A DNA stretch of 64,000 nt from CAZBQJ01 sp964494085 (GTDB taxonomy: Bacteria > Patescibacteriota > Gracilibacteria > UBA1369): positions 310,001 to 374,000 of the forward strand of contig CAZBQJ010000001.1 in the NCBI GenBank assembly GCA_964494085.1, given 5' to 3'. The translations under genes were made by a program, and so were the position numbers. Under the pieces are notes generated by a model. That model did not search any database and had not been told where the DNA came from. It saw only the letters and a list, made by a program, of their open reading frames with translations. Position 1 is the stretch's first letter. Every line of letters starts with the position of its first letter. Shown here one piece after another: positions 38,581-47,113 of the stretch.

Positions 38581-39114
38581 ATGCTTAAATTCATCACCGG
38601 TAACGATAATAAATTCGCAGAGGTTAAAGCCGTTTTAGATGACCACCCCGTCGAACAATTAAAGATAGATTTACCGGAAATTCAGGATCTCGATCCCCAA
38701 AAAATTATTCGCGCCAAATTACAGGAAGCTTTGAAGTACCATGAAGGCGAATTCATAGTCGAAGATACTTCCCTCTATCTGGATTGTCTCAACGGTTTGC
38801 CCGGGCCCTTGATCAAATGGTTTTTGGAATCAATCGGACCGCAGGGTTTGGCCGATCTTGCTCATAAAATGGGTAATACCGAAGCCCAAGCCAAAACTAT
38901 TATCGGCTATAGTCGTTCACCCGAAGAAATCCATTTCTTTGAAGGAATTTTACTTGGCCAAATCGTTTATCCTCGCGGCACCAACACATTCGGTTGGAAT
39001 AGCATTTTCCAGCCCACCGGCCACGAATTGACTTTCGCCGAAATGACCATCAACCAAAAAAACGCCATGAGCATGAGAAAACTGGCTGCTGAGAAATTAA
39101 AGGAAATCCTCTAG
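38581..39114 (+). CDS. rdgB: XTP/dITP diphosphatase (Ham1/RdgB)
   Basis: A 177-residue house-cleaning enzyme that hydrolyses ITP, dITP and XTP to the monophosphate. The opening FITGNDNKFAEVKAVL is the family's T-G-N-x-x-K motif; VEDTSLYLDCLNGLPGPLIKWF matches E-D-S/T-G-L and PG motifs; the C-terminus has FGWNSIFQPTG and TFAEMTINQKNAMSMR. It is full length. It prevents mutagenic purines entering DNA, a role that fits beside other sanitising genes (MazG, NUDIX) elsewhere in the window. Confidence 0.85.
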   Translation: MLKFITGNDNKFAEVKAVLDDHPVEQLKIDLPEIQDLDPQKIIRAKLQEALKYHEGEFIVEDTSLYLDCLNGLPGPLIKWFLESIGPQGLADLAHKMGNTEAQAKTIIGYSRSPEEIHFFEGILLGQIVYPRGTNTFGWNSIFQPTGHELTFAEMTINQKNAMSMRKLAAEKLKEIL

Positions 39115-39270
39115 ATTACTTCAGTCCTATTTGAGCTCAGGTTAATTGAATTAGTGCCCACTCTGATTAAAGTGCGTCAATAAGCTTTAATATTGCAAAT
39201 CAAGGGCTGGTCTATTATGCTGCCTCTGCGTCTGCGAAGGTTTTTTAAACAAAGACGCAAAATCTCTCGG

Positions 39271-39360
39271 GGAGGGGTCGCATAGTGGCCTAGTGCACAC
39301 GCTTGGAAAGCGTGCAACGTCGCAAGACGTTCGGGAGTTCGAATCTCCCCCCCTCCGCCA
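39271..39360 (+). tRNA. tRNA-Ser(GGA)
   Basis: The acceptor stem GGAGGGG pairs with CCCCTCC, followed by G and an encoded CCA. The anticodon loop CTTGGAAAG gives anticodon GGA. A long variable arm (AACGTCGCAAGACGTT) identifies a class II tRNA, and the T-arm has GTTCGAATC. All tRNA-Ser features are present. A weak hairpin GCGTCT/AGACGC lies just upstream (39229-39258). Confidence 0.95.
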
Positions 39361-39385
39361 GAATCAAAAATAAAGAAATAGCAAT

Positions 39386-39940
39386 ATGAATTCACCAAAA
39401 AAAATCCTCGGTATTGTCGGTAGTTTACGCAAACAATCATATAACAAATGGTTGATGCAAGCCGCTCAGAAACTGGCCCCGGATAACCTGGAAATCGAAA
39501 TCTTTGATCTACAGAACATTCCTCTTTTCAATCAGGATAATGAATTGGCTATGCCGGCTTCAGTGACGGAATTCAAGCAAAAGATCGAGGCCGCAGACGC
39601 GATTCTCATTGCTACACCAGAATATAATTATTCTTTCCCGGGAGTCCTCAAAAACGCCATGGATTGGGCGTCACGACCACAGGGCCAAAACAGTTTTAGC
39701 GGCAAACCGGCAGCCGTTATGGGTGCTACTCCACATGCTCTCGGGGCTTCACGCGCTATCTATCAATTACGCCAGACTTTCGTCTTTTTAGATTTACACG
39801 TTCTCAACAAACCGGAAATCATGATGCCGTTTGCGGCAGACAAATTCAACGAATCCGGTGAGCTGACAGACAAACATACTATAGATAAATTACACGAGTT
39901 TCTCGGTATTTTTTCCGATTGGATAGAACGGTTAAGTTAG
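39386..39940 (+). CDS. NADPH-dependent FMN reductase (quinone/chromate reductase-like)
   Basis: A 184-residue flavodoxin-fold protein. The FMN phosphate loop is GIVGSLRKQSYNKWL (near residue 8), and ATPEYNYSFPGVLKNAMDW (near 75) is the family signature of SsuE/ChrR-type NAD(P)H:FMN or quinone reductases. It is full length and soluble. Likely roles are two-electron reduction of quinones and protection from oxidative stress. It precedes DUF488 by 33 bases on the same strand. Confidence 0.85.
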   Translation: MNSPKKILGIVGSLRKQSYNKWLMQAAQKLAPDNLEIEIFDLQNIPLFNQDNELAMPASVTEFKQKIEAADAILIATPEYNYSFPGVLKNAMDWASRPQGQNSFSGKPAAVMGATPHALGASRAIYQLRQTFVFLDLHVLNKPEIMMPFAADKFNESGELTDKHTIDKLHEFLGIFSDWIERLS

Positions 39941-39973
39941 CATGACTTTGGCTACTTCTCAAAAATACAAACC

Positions 39974-40330
39974 ATGATTAAGCTCAAAAGAATTTATGAA
40001 AAGTCGAAGCAGGATGATGGTTTCAGAATCCTGGTCGATCGCTTATGGCCCAGAGGTGTGTCAAAAGAAAGAGCCGCTTTGGATTTATGGTTAAAGGAGA
40101 TCGCCCCCAGCACCGAACTCCGCCAATGGTTCGGCCACGACCCCAAAAAATGGGTCGCCTTCCAGAGAAAATACAAATCAGAAATCGCCGCCAACCAAGA
40201 TGTTTTTACTGAATTGAAAAAGACCGTTAAACAGAGAAAAAATGTTACACTTTTATATGGAGCAAGGGACGAAGAACACAACGAAGCTCTAGTCCTTCTC
40301 AACTTGCTCAAAAAGACTAAAAACCCGTAA
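39974..40330 (+). CDS. DUF488 family protein
   Basis: A 118-residue soluble protein with the family motifs VDRLWPRGVSKERAALDLWLKEIAPS (near residue 21), LRQWFGHDPKKW and LLYGARDEEHNEA near the C-terminus. This subgroup (YeaO-like) is of unknown function; a link to heavy metals or nucleotides has been suggested. It is probably co-transcribed with the FMN reductase gene. Confidence 0.85.
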   Translation: MIKLKRIYEKSKQDDGFRILVDRLWPRGVSKERAALDLWLKEIAPSTELRQWFGHDPKKWVAFQRKYKSEIAANQDVFTELKKTVKQRKNVTLLYGARDEEHNEALVLLNLLKKTKNP

Positions 40331-40385
40331 TTATCTTGTGTATAGATTGGAGGCAAGGATTTTTGGATAAATTTACATATATTAA

Positions 40386-42158
40386 ATGACAAACATTAAT
40401 CCGTTTCAGGAGCCATATCTTTACCGGTTTTTTCAGTCACAATCACCAGCAGGAACCACCGCTCTAGTTGCGAATCTAGGTAGTTCTTTTCAAATCTTTT
40501 CAAAATCAGGTTCCAATCCAGTAAAACAATTAACCAATGAAGATAAAGGGAGCTTAATCGCCAACATTTCCTCAGATGGCAAGTTCGTCTTGGCATATTT
40601 TGATCATTCTGGGAAAGAACAAGGATATTGGTACAGAATCGAGGTTTCAACAGACAAAAAAGCCTGTTTAACTCCTGGATTGTCCGGTTATACCGCTTTT
40701 TGTATAGCAACTGCAAAACAAAACCCAGAAACCACAGTTAGTTGGATTCTCATGGAAGGGGAAAACTGCATTTTATTAGTGGAAAATCTGACTCAAGATC
40801 ATCCCAAAAGCAGTATCATCTTTAAAAGTAAAAATAATTTATCTTTCCCAATTATTTCTGACTCTGGAGATATGGTATCTTTTCTGGAATCCAATAATCA
40901 GAAGCAAATTTTACATGTTTTTAAAATCTCTGACTCTAAATTCCAATCCTTTGAATTAGAAGAAAATACAACAGAAGTTAATCCAATGTTTTTTTATGAT
41001 CAAACAAAAACACTTATAGTAAAAAGTAATGGGACAAATAAAAGGATTTATATCTTTAATTTTCAAACTCAGTTATTTAGTGAACTACCAGTTACTGTGA
41101 ATGGAGATTTAGATACTATAGATTTTGACAGTCAAAAATCTTTGCTACTCTTTTCAGCCACTATTCAGGCTAAAACCACAGTTCATATTTTTGATTTCAA
41201 AGACATGAAACCTTATAAAATCAGCAGCGAGAAGGGTTCTTATGACTATTTTCTCAATGGAGGGTATATTCTGAAAGATGAGATACTAATCAGATGGCAA
41301 TCCGGGAATAATCCACCGGTTGTGAGAGCCATTAATTTAAAAAATAAAGTAGAAAGTACAAAATTTTCTTTTCAACAAAACCAACTAAATTTACCAGAAT
41401 TTAAATCTATTTCCGTGAAAACTACCAATGGTCCTATTCAGGCTTGGTTGATGCTTCCCAAAAAAAATACGCTACCAGTCCCCATGATTATTGATCTACA
41501 CGGAGGCCCGAAATCCTGTGCTTTAGATGAATTTAGTCCCGAGGCACAGTATTTTGCTAGTAATGGCTTTGGTATTTGTTATTTAAATTATCATGGTTCT
41601 ACAACCTTTGGTACCGAATTCGAAAATTCAATTATCGGTCATCCAGGGAAACTGGAGACACAAGATATCGTAAATTTAAAGTATTATTTGGTTGATGAGG
41701 GATTTGCTGACAACGATAAGACCTATTTACAAGGTTGGTCTTGGGGCGGATTTGTGAGTTTATTAGCTGCCGGTTTACACTCAAATAAATTTAGAGCTGT
41801 TGTTAGTGTAATGGGAATAGGAGATTTGATTGCTTCATATAAAACTCAGCATATTTATTTGCAAAAAATAGATAATCAATTATTTGGGGGATCACCAACA
41901 GAAGTAAGATCAAATTACTCAGAAAGCTCGCCAATTAATTATGTTAAAAACATCACTTCTCCAATTTTAATAATCCATGGCAAAAACGACCAACATTGTC
42001 CAGCAAAACAAATGCAAAACTTTATCAATGAGTTAGAGCAGCATGGTAAGGAATATCAAGTTAAGTGGCACAACTATGGACATTTAGAAATGTATTCTTC
42101 TAATAAAATTAGAGAAGCCACCAGCAAAGACATCTTGGATTTTTATAGAAAGATGTAA
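40386..42158 (+). CDS. S9 family prolyl oligopeptidase-like serine peptidase
   Basis: A 590-residue protein with an N-terminal beta-propeller-like region (about 1-340) and a C-terminal alpha/beta-hydrolase domain. The nucleophile Ser is in GWSWGGFVSLL (near residue 457), the Asp in HGKNDQHCP (near 536), and the His in YGHLEMYS (near 566). The oxyanion motif DLHGGP (near 369) is also visible. It is cytoplasmic, with no signal peptide. Such enzymes cleave short peptides. The gene is visibly AT-richer than its left neighbours. It sits beside a putative precursor peptide gene and an ATP-grasp ligase, so a role as leader peptidase is possible but unproven. Confidence 0.85.
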   Translation: MTNINPFQEPYLYRFFQSQSPAGTTALVANLGSSFQIFSKSGSNPVKQLTNEDKGSLIANISSDGKFVLAYFDHSGKEQGYWYRIEVSTDKKACLTPGLSGYTAFCIATAKQNPETTVSWILMEGENCILLVENLTQDHPKSSIIFKSKNNLSFPIISDSGDMVSFLESNNQKQILHVFKISDSKFQSFELEENTTEVNPMFFYDQTKTLIVKSNGTNKRIYIFNFQTQLFSELPVTVNGDLDTIDFDSQKSLLLFSATIQAKTTVHIFDFKDMKPYKISSEKGSYDYFLNGGYILKDEILIRWQSGNNPPVVRAINLKNKVESTKFSFQQNQLNLPEFKSISVKTTNGPIQAWLMLPKKNTLPVPMIIDLHGGPKSCALDEFSPEAQYFASNGFGICYLNYHGSTTFGTEFENSIIGHPGKLETQDIVNLKYYLVDEGFADNDKTYLQGWSWGGFVSLLAAGLHSNKFRAVVSVMGIGDLIASYKTQHIYLQKIDNQLFGGSPTEVRSNYSESSPINYVKNITSPILIIHGKNDQHCPAKQMQNFINELEQHGKEYQVKWHNYGHLEMYSSNKIREATSKDILDFYRKM

Positions 42159-42162
42159 GGGT

Positions 42163-42195
42163 GCCACATACTGCAAAATTTTTACAGTATGTGGC
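42163..42195. repeat. Inverted repeat after the S9 peptidase gene
   Basis: GCCACATACTG and CAGTATGTGGC pair perfectly over 11 bp around an AT-rich 11-nt loop. There is no U-run on the + side. It lies between the S9 gene and the convergent small peptide gene and may act as a weak terminator for both. Confidence 0.6.
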
Positions 42196-42203
42196 TAAAA
42201 CGC

Positions 42204-42371
42204 TCAGCTCTCGCGGTTATTCTTCACAGGACTCATGCTAGCCTCTTCACGATGTTGCAACGTCTGAGTTGTTGCATCGTAACGAAGGCTCTCTTTGTCT
42301 CGTTCAGGCAACTCTACGAAGAGTTGAAGTAGAGCGTCGGCTCTATTCTGACTTTTGCTACTAGACTGCAT
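42204..42371 (-). CDS. Putative graspetide (RiPP) precursor peptide, 55 aa
   Basis: From the ATG at 42371, a 55-residue peptide with no signal sequence. A perfect AGGAGG (42378-42383) lies 6 bases upstream, an exceptional feature in this window. An amphipathic segment (ADALLQLFVELPERD, residues 11-25) could act as a leader helix; the C-terminal part has a Thr cluster followed by Glu-Glu (DATTQTLQHREEA, residues 32-44) and further Ser, Lys and Glu, the side chains joined in graspetides. It is divergent from an ATP-grasp ligase 130 bases away. Function is inferred from context; homology is not recognised. The frame is open upstream to 42419. Confidence 0.45.
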   Translation of the reverse strand: MQSSSKSQNRADALLQLFVELPERDKESLRYDATTQTLQHREEASMSPVKNNRES

Positions 42372-42500
42372 TAGATTCCTCCTTTCTAGAGCTGTTCCAA
42401 AAACAGAATCTGAAGACAATATAAATCTTTAATATTTTAAGATCAATATAAATTGACAGGCATGACTCCTATTTGTTAATTTCGTATATAATAATTGCAT

Positions 42501-43447
42501 ATGTCAAAGAAAAGAATATTCATTCTGACTCATCAACAAGGTTTCGAAACTGATTCAGTTATTGATGAATTAAAAAATCAGGATGCAGAAGTATTAAGAT
42601 TTAATACTGACTCTGAAGAGAGAGTTTCAAGAATATCATTTGAAATTTCCCAACAGACAAGCAAGTTATTGATGCGATGTGATCAGATTACCATAGATCC
42701 AAGTACTTTAACTAAAGCTTGGTTTCAACAGCCCTATCCATTTGATATATCTTCAGTTAATCAGATTCAATTATTACAAAGGGCAAACCTTAAGGCTGCT
42801 TTTGACCAAATAGATGGATTCATATCATGTGAATGGTTGAATCGACCCAGTTCAACAATCAAAGCGTCCAATAAGATTCTCCAACTAAAAATCGCAAGTT
42901 CGATAGGCATGCAAATTCCTTCAACATTAATTTCAAATGATCCAAATGAAATTAGAAGATTCTGTAAGGGAAAAACAAAAGTCATGAAAAATCTAGACAC
43001 CCCTTGGTATCTAACCGATCAATCCAAGTTAAAAGCCTCTTATACAAAAGGAGTCTCTAGTGAGTTATTAGACCGTAACGATGCATTAGGGTTCTGCCCA
43101 ATAATATATCAAGAAGTATAGATAAGGTTGAAGAATGTAGAGTAGTTTCAATTGGCAAAAAGACTTTTGCAGTTAGCTCTAAGCCAAGTAGTCAAGCAAT
43201 AGATATCAGGAAAGACCAGGCAACTGGTCATAATTTTAGGCCCATTGAATTTCCTATTAAGGAATATAAATCATTATTAGACTTTAAAAAAATACTTGGT
43301 ATTGATTATTGTGGGGCAGACTACCTCATCGACAAAGATAGGAACTGGGTATTTCTCGAAGCCAATACATGTGGCGCTTGGTGGTGGGTGGATAAATATT
43401 TTAATAATCAAATCCGCTCCACAATCGTTGCAGAACTTTTAAAGTAA
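42501..43447 (+). pseudogene. Frameshifted ATP-grasp ligase, graspetide synthetase (MvdC/MvdD-like)
   Basis: A 5' frame (42501-43121) and a 3' frame (about 43116-43447) together give about 315 residues, the normal size of graspetide ATP-grasp ligases. The 5' part carries the family stretch WLNRPSSTIKASNKILQLK and AGM-like IPSTLISNDPNEI. The 3' part has GADYLIDKDRNWVFLEANT with the Mg-binding Asp and Glu-x-Asn, which are needed for catalysis. One base is missing near 43113-43118, where the second frame resumes IDKVEECRVVSIG. The change could be a real mutation or a sequencing error. The enzyme would form omega-ester or amide links between side chains of the precursor peptide. The start at 42501 is preferred over a TTG at 42495. 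Confidence 0.75.
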
Positions 43448-43660
43448 AAATCTGATTCTTCTTTTTTCCTTAGACTGATAAATAGCCAAAGACTCACTAA
43501 ATTATATACATCGGATTTATCAAAAAAAGTGTAATTAATTTTCTCGAATCTTAAATAGTTAGCATAAATCCGCAAATATAAATCATGAGAAGCAATTTTT
43601 TAATCATCACTTATATTTCAATTTGTATTTACCATTACGGTAGAGTAATAATTAATCACT

Positions 43661-44347
43661 ATGAAACTAAATCTGATTCGCAAAAAAACAGAAACTTATG
43701 GGATAGAATCCTTTATCTTCAGCTACAGCGAACCGCTCGACTGGAAGGCCGGCCAATTTTTACACTTTGTTCTTCATCATGAACCCACTGACAGTCGTGG
43801 TTCAGACCGTTGGTTTACAGTCGCCTCAGCCCCTTTTGAAAAAGAGGTAATGATCACCACCAGGTTAGCAAACGAAAAAGGTAGTAGCTTCAAAGCTGCC
43901 CTAAATGCTTTGAAAATAGGTGAGTCGATTGAAATATCTGATATTGAAGGTGATTTCACTGTGGAGGACCCAACCCGAGAGTATGTCTTCGTGGCGGGCG
44001 GCATAGGCGTCACTCCATTCCATTCCATACTTAAAGAAGCAGATCATGACGGGACAAAATTACATGTGACTTTATTGTATGCCAATCGTGACCATAACGT
44101 CCCCTATCAAGAAGAATTGGAGCAATTCGCCAAAAACAATCCCCATCTGGTCATCCACTATATCACCAGCCCTAAACATATAGACGAAGAAACCTTCAAA
44201 AGACTTGTACCGGATTTACAAAAACCAATCTTTTATGTTTCCGGTCCCGAACCAATGGTGGAAAGTTTAGGTGATACTTTGAAAACGCTGGGCGTTGCTG
44301 CAGATCATATCAAGCAAGACTATTTCCCGGGATACACCAACGTCTAA
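43661..44347 (+). CDS. FAD-dependent ferredoxin-reductase-like oxidoreductase
   Basis: A 228-residue two-domain protein of the FNR superfamily. The FAD domain has the RWFTVASAP motif (near residue 47, equivalent to R-x-Y-S), and the NAD(P) domain has FVAGGIGVTPFHSIL (near 109) and FYVSGPEPMVESL (near 192). It ends without a 2Fe-2S domain, so electrons must leave to a separate partner. The gap 43448-43660 before it contains no gene. A ferredoxin gene is not seen nearby. Confidence 0.85.
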   Translation: MKLNLIRKKTETYGIESFIFSYSEPLDWKAGQFLHFVLHHEPTDSRGSDRWFTVASAPFEKEVMITTRLANEKGSSFKAALNALKIGESIEISDIEGDFTVEDPTREYVFVAGGIGVTPFHSILKEADHDGTKLHVTLLYANRDHNVPYQEELEQFAKNNPHLVIHYITSPKHIDEETFKRLVPDLQKPIFYVSGPEPMVESLGDTLKTLGVAADHIKQDYFPGYTNV

Positions 44348-44415
44348 TAATCTCCTTGCTGGTAGTTTCCGGTTAGAATATATTACCAACAACATATTCC
44401 CTAATCAAAAACAAA

Positions 44416-44808
44416 ATGGATTATAGCTATAGTTATAGTTACAGCGGTCAATTACCACCTTGGGTGGGCCTTATTTGGCTGGCTTTAGTAGTATTTTTCG
44501 TATATTGCGGCTGGAAATTATTCGCCAAAGCCAATCAACCCGGCTGGGCGGTTTTAGTCCCGATCTACAACATCTATATCTTACTCAAAATCGCCGGCAA
44601 ACCAGGTTGGTGGTTAGTACTTTATCTAATTCCATTGGTCAATATGATCGTCGCCGTGATCGTCATGTACAATCTATCTTTGCGCTTCGGCAAAGGCATC
44701 GGTTACACCTTTGGTCTACTCTTCCTGGGTTTCATCTTTGTGCCGATATTGGCTTTGGGTCCGGCAAAATACACTCCGGTATCTTCAGCCACTCCGACTA
44801 ATATATAA
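44416..44808 (+). CDS. DUF5684 membrane protein
   Basis: A 130-residue protein that opens with a Tyr/Ser repeat (MDYSYSYSYS), then three membrane segments (about 16-34, 43-60 and 74-110). The stretch KANQPGWAVLVPIYNIYILLKIAGKPGWW is the DUF5684 signature, also seen near signal peptidase-like proteins. Function is unknown. It is followed by a terminator at 44822. Confidence 0.85.
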   Translation: MDYSYSYSYSGQLPPWVGLIWLALVVFFVYCGWKLFAKANQPGWAVLVPIYNIYILLKIAGKPGWWLVLYLIPLVNMIVAVIVMYNLSLRFGKGIGYTFGLLFLGFIFVPILALGPAKYTPVSSATPTNI

Positions 44809-44821
44809 ATAATTACACTCC

Positions 44822-44857
44822 AAAATCCCCTTGCCTTCATCGGTCAGGGGGTTTTTT
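44822..44857 (+). terminator. Intrinsic terminator
   Basis: CCCCT and AGGGG pair with an inner GCC/GGT stretch and a six-T run follows. It ends the DUF5684 transcript before the convergent SDR gene. Confidence 0.75.
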
Positions 44858-44868
44858 GAAAGATTCAT

Positions 44869-45546
44869 TTATTCCAAAGAATATTCATTTTTCTGATCAT
44901 CATAGAGCAGAGCTCTTTTATCTGAATCAATTAACTGCATCACCCATTTGCCAGCCTCTTCTTTGGTCAAAGCCACTTCCATCTTTTTGGCTTTTTGCTC
45001 AGCATTATAATCTGTCCACTCCAACACCGTATCAACCGGCCCAAAATACGCCACACGCATATCCAGATCCGAGCGGTCTTTGGCCACCAATTGGTCAAGC
45101 ACCAAGTTGGCACATTTACTCAGTGTATAAATAAAAGTATCGGCTTTCAGTTGTCGGGCATTTTTGGAATTAATCTGCAAAGTCATCGCTCCTTTGGCCA
45201 GTTTTTCACGAGTATATTTGAACATCAGCCAAAATCCTTTAACATCGATCGACCAAACTTTATCAAAATCTACAGCATCAATTTCCCAATAATGCGCTCG
45301 TTTCATCATCCCGGCATTATTAATCAACAAATCGATTTGTCCGGGGACTTGAGCAACTGCAGCGGAGACATCAGCCTCTATAGTCAGATCAGCTTGGAGA
45401 TAAGTCACTCCCACCACTTTCACTGCCGGAACGCTCCGACTGAAACTGTAAACTTTGGCGCCAACTGCGGTCAATTCAGCCGATATAGCATAGCCGATAC
45501 CACTGGAAGCTCCAGTGATCAATACAGTTTTATCAGTCCAATCCAT
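44869..45546 (-). CDS. Short-chain dehydrogenase/reductase (SDR)
   Basis: A 225-residue classical SDR. The NAD(P) motif is ITGASSGIGYA (near residue 10), followed by LINNAGMM (near 84). The catalytic Ser is in INSKNAR (near 126) and the Tyr-x-x-x-Lys is YTLSKCAN (near 139). It is soluble and full length. The substrate is unknown. The gene stands alone on the minus strand. Confidence 0.85.
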   Translation of the reverse strand: MDWTDKTVLITGASSGIGYAISAELTAVGAKVYSFSRSVPAVKVVGVTYLQADLTIEADVSAAVAQVPGQIDLLINNAGMMKRAHYWEIDAVDFDKVWSIDVKGFWLMFKYTREKLAKGAMTLQINSKNARQLKADTFIYTLSKCANLVLDQLVAKDRSDLDMRVAYFGPVDTVLEWTDYNAEQKAKKMEVALTKEEAGKWVMQLIDSDKRALLYDDQKNEYSLE

Positions 45547-45691
45547 ATTTTTAGTTTAAATTTCCTTCATTATAACTCAGTGGCTGGATTCAAGCCATCA
45601 CTATAACCGAACTTTGATTCGTCGCAGCCGTTTTTCCCTTGTAAAAAATTTTGGCAGGTATAGACTCCGGCCTTCCCGTAATATTTTTAAT

Positions 45692-46531
45692 ATGAGAAAT
45701 CATAGCATTGGACATACTCCACTAAAAACTATTCCCGCTCTAAACGAAGCCTTCAACATCAAAAACCTCCAAATCAAAGACGAAAGTGCCAATCCTACGG
45801 GTACCTGGAAAGATCGTCGTTCCGCCAATATCATCCGTCATCTCAACAATCGTCCCGAGCCACACATTTGCCTGGTCACAGCCGGTAATGCCGCTCTATC
45901 TATCGCCAAGTTGACTAAAGATTTGCACTTTCGCATCACTGCTTTGGTAAGTGAGGATATTTGTCCTGACATCGCTATGGAAATGGAAAAACAGGGCATC
46001 CACGTCCTTCCGGCACGACTGGATCGCCAACTTTATTCAGAAGAAATCGCTAAATTGGCCAAAGACAACAACAATGGAGACGATCACCCGATCGACGTAA
46101 CACATTTCATGCACACGGCTTACACCACGATCATTCATGAATTAAGCGCTGAAGATCCAGATTATATTATTGCTCCTTTTGGCACAGGAGAAGGACTTTT
46201 TGGTCTTTGTATGGAAAATTATCGCAGTCAAATACATAGTCCCCACCACACCGCCAAAATTATCGGCGTCAAATCTGCCGTTCCCGGCTCGCTCGCGGAT
46301 AAAGTCACCAGATTGATCAGCCCCTATCATGAAATGCTCAAAGAGTATCACCAAGCCGGGCAAATCGATATCACCGTTTCAGAAAAAGAAATTGACCAAG
46401 TTTATGAACAGGTTTCTCCACATTTACAGGTAGAACCTTCCAGCGCTGCTGCTTTCGCCGCCCTCAGTCATTTACCCTTAAAATCCACTGACAAAGTGGT
46501 CATTATCAATTCCGGGCGAGGAATCTCCTAA
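45692..46531 (+). CDS. Fold-type II PLP enzyme, threonine/cysteine synthase-like
   Basis: A 279-residue protein. The PLP-Lys motif is NPTGTWKDRR (near residue 36), and the phosphate-binding Gly-rich loop is FGTGEGLFG (near 178). Related regions VTAGNAALSIA and VEPSSAAAFAAL match threonine synthase and cysteine synthase members. It is shorter than a typical threonine synthase (about 350 or more), so a specialised beta-elimination or replacement enzyme is possible. The frame is open upstream to 45614, but the ATG at 45692 precedes the family's usual N-terminus. Confidence 0.75.
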   Translation: MRNHSIGHTPLKTIPALNEAFNIKNLQIKDESANPTGTWKDRRSANIIRHLNNRPEPHICLVTAGNAALSIAKLTKDLHFRITALVSEDICPDIAMEMEKQGIHVLPARLDRQLYSEEIAKLAKDNNNGDDHPIDVTHFMHTAYTTIIHELSAEDPDYIIAPFGTGEGLFGLCMENYRSQIHSPHHTAKIIGVKSAVPGSLADKVTRLISPYHEMLKEYHQAGQIDITVSEKEIDQVYEQVSPHLQVEPSSAAAFAALSHLPLKSTDKVVIINSGRGIS

Positions 46532-46590
46532 GGCCGATTGAGGCCTAGCACAGCCCTGCGTCAAGTTTTCACCTTGGGAAAGCCATTAAA

Positions 46591-46618
46591 TTGACTTTTG
46601 CACAAATACTGCTATACT
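46591..46618 (+). promoter_or_regulatory. Promoter with extended -10 for the RRM protein gene
   Basis: A -35 TTGACT (46591-46596), a 16-bp spacer and a -10 TATACT (46613-46618) preceded by TG as an extended -10. It leaves a leader of about 120 nt before the ATG at 46745, longer than elsewhere in the window. The leader may carry post-transcriptional control. Confidence 0.7.
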
Positions 46619-46744
46619 GGTCGCGTATAGTGTTCTTGTTTCGTCTTCTTAGCATAACTTTCTCAAGTTTATATAAGGTAGGAAACAGGGTTAGGTCGAA
46701 CAACTCTACGCAATTATATAAAGAATTTAAGTTAAGTTAAACAT

Positions 46745-47035
46745 ATGGCTAAGAAATTATTTTTCGGTAATCTTGCTTACAGCACTACCGATGAAAGTCT
46801 GAGAACAGCTGCTTCCGAATTTGGTACAGTTGAATCAGCAGCAGTTATCATGGATCGTATGAGTGGTCGTTCTAAAGGTTTCGGCTTTGTCGAAATGTCT
46901 TCAGAAGAAGAAGCTCAAAAAGTCGTTGAAGCTCTCAACGGACAGGATATGGATGGTCGCAAGATCATCGTAAACGAAGCCCGTCCTCAAGAGGACAGAC
47001 CTCGCCGCGATTTCGATCGTGGTCCTAGAATGTAA
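46745..47035 (+). CDS. RRM-domain RNA-binding protein
   Basis: A 96-residue protein made of one RNA recognition motif and a short Arg/Asp-rich tail. RNP2 is KLFFGNLAY (residues 3-11) and RNP1 is SKGFGFVEM (about 43-51). It resembles the small cold-induced Rbp proteins of cyanobacteria. It probably binds single-stranded RNA, perhaps as an RNA chaperone. It has its own strong promoter and a 120-nt leader, and a terminator at 47053. Confidence 0.9.
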   Translation: MAKKLFFGNLAYSTTDESLRTAASEFGTVESAAVIMDRMSGRSKGFGFVEMSSEEEAQKVVEALNGQDMDGRKIIVNEARPQEDRPRRDFDRGPRM

Positions 47036-47052
47036 TCAAATACATCAATATC

Positions 47053-47103
47053 AAACACCATCCTCCTCAAAGAATATTTCTCTGAAGAAGATGGTGTTTT
47101 TTA
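47053..47103 (+). terminator. Terminator of the RRM gene
   Basis: AACACCATC pairs with GATGGTGTT, separated by a longer loop, with a T-run after it. Flanking A/T runs may let it also end the leftward TipAS gene. Confidence 0.7.
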
Positions 47104-47113
47104 ATAGTTTAAA

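Noticed and set aside
39177..39440. 87-codon minus-strand frame over the tRNA-Ser gene
   Set aside because: It is the antisense of the tRNA and the start of the FMN reductase gene; frames of this kind over tRNA-Ser are a known artefact.
42204..42419. Longer 71-residue version of the small peptide starting at 42419
   Set aside because: The internal ATG at 42371 has an AGGAGG at ideal spacing, while the upstream start has none.
43585..43782. 65-codon frame before the FNR-like gene
   Set aside because: It overlaps the start of the FNR-like gene in another frame, and its composition is AT-driven.
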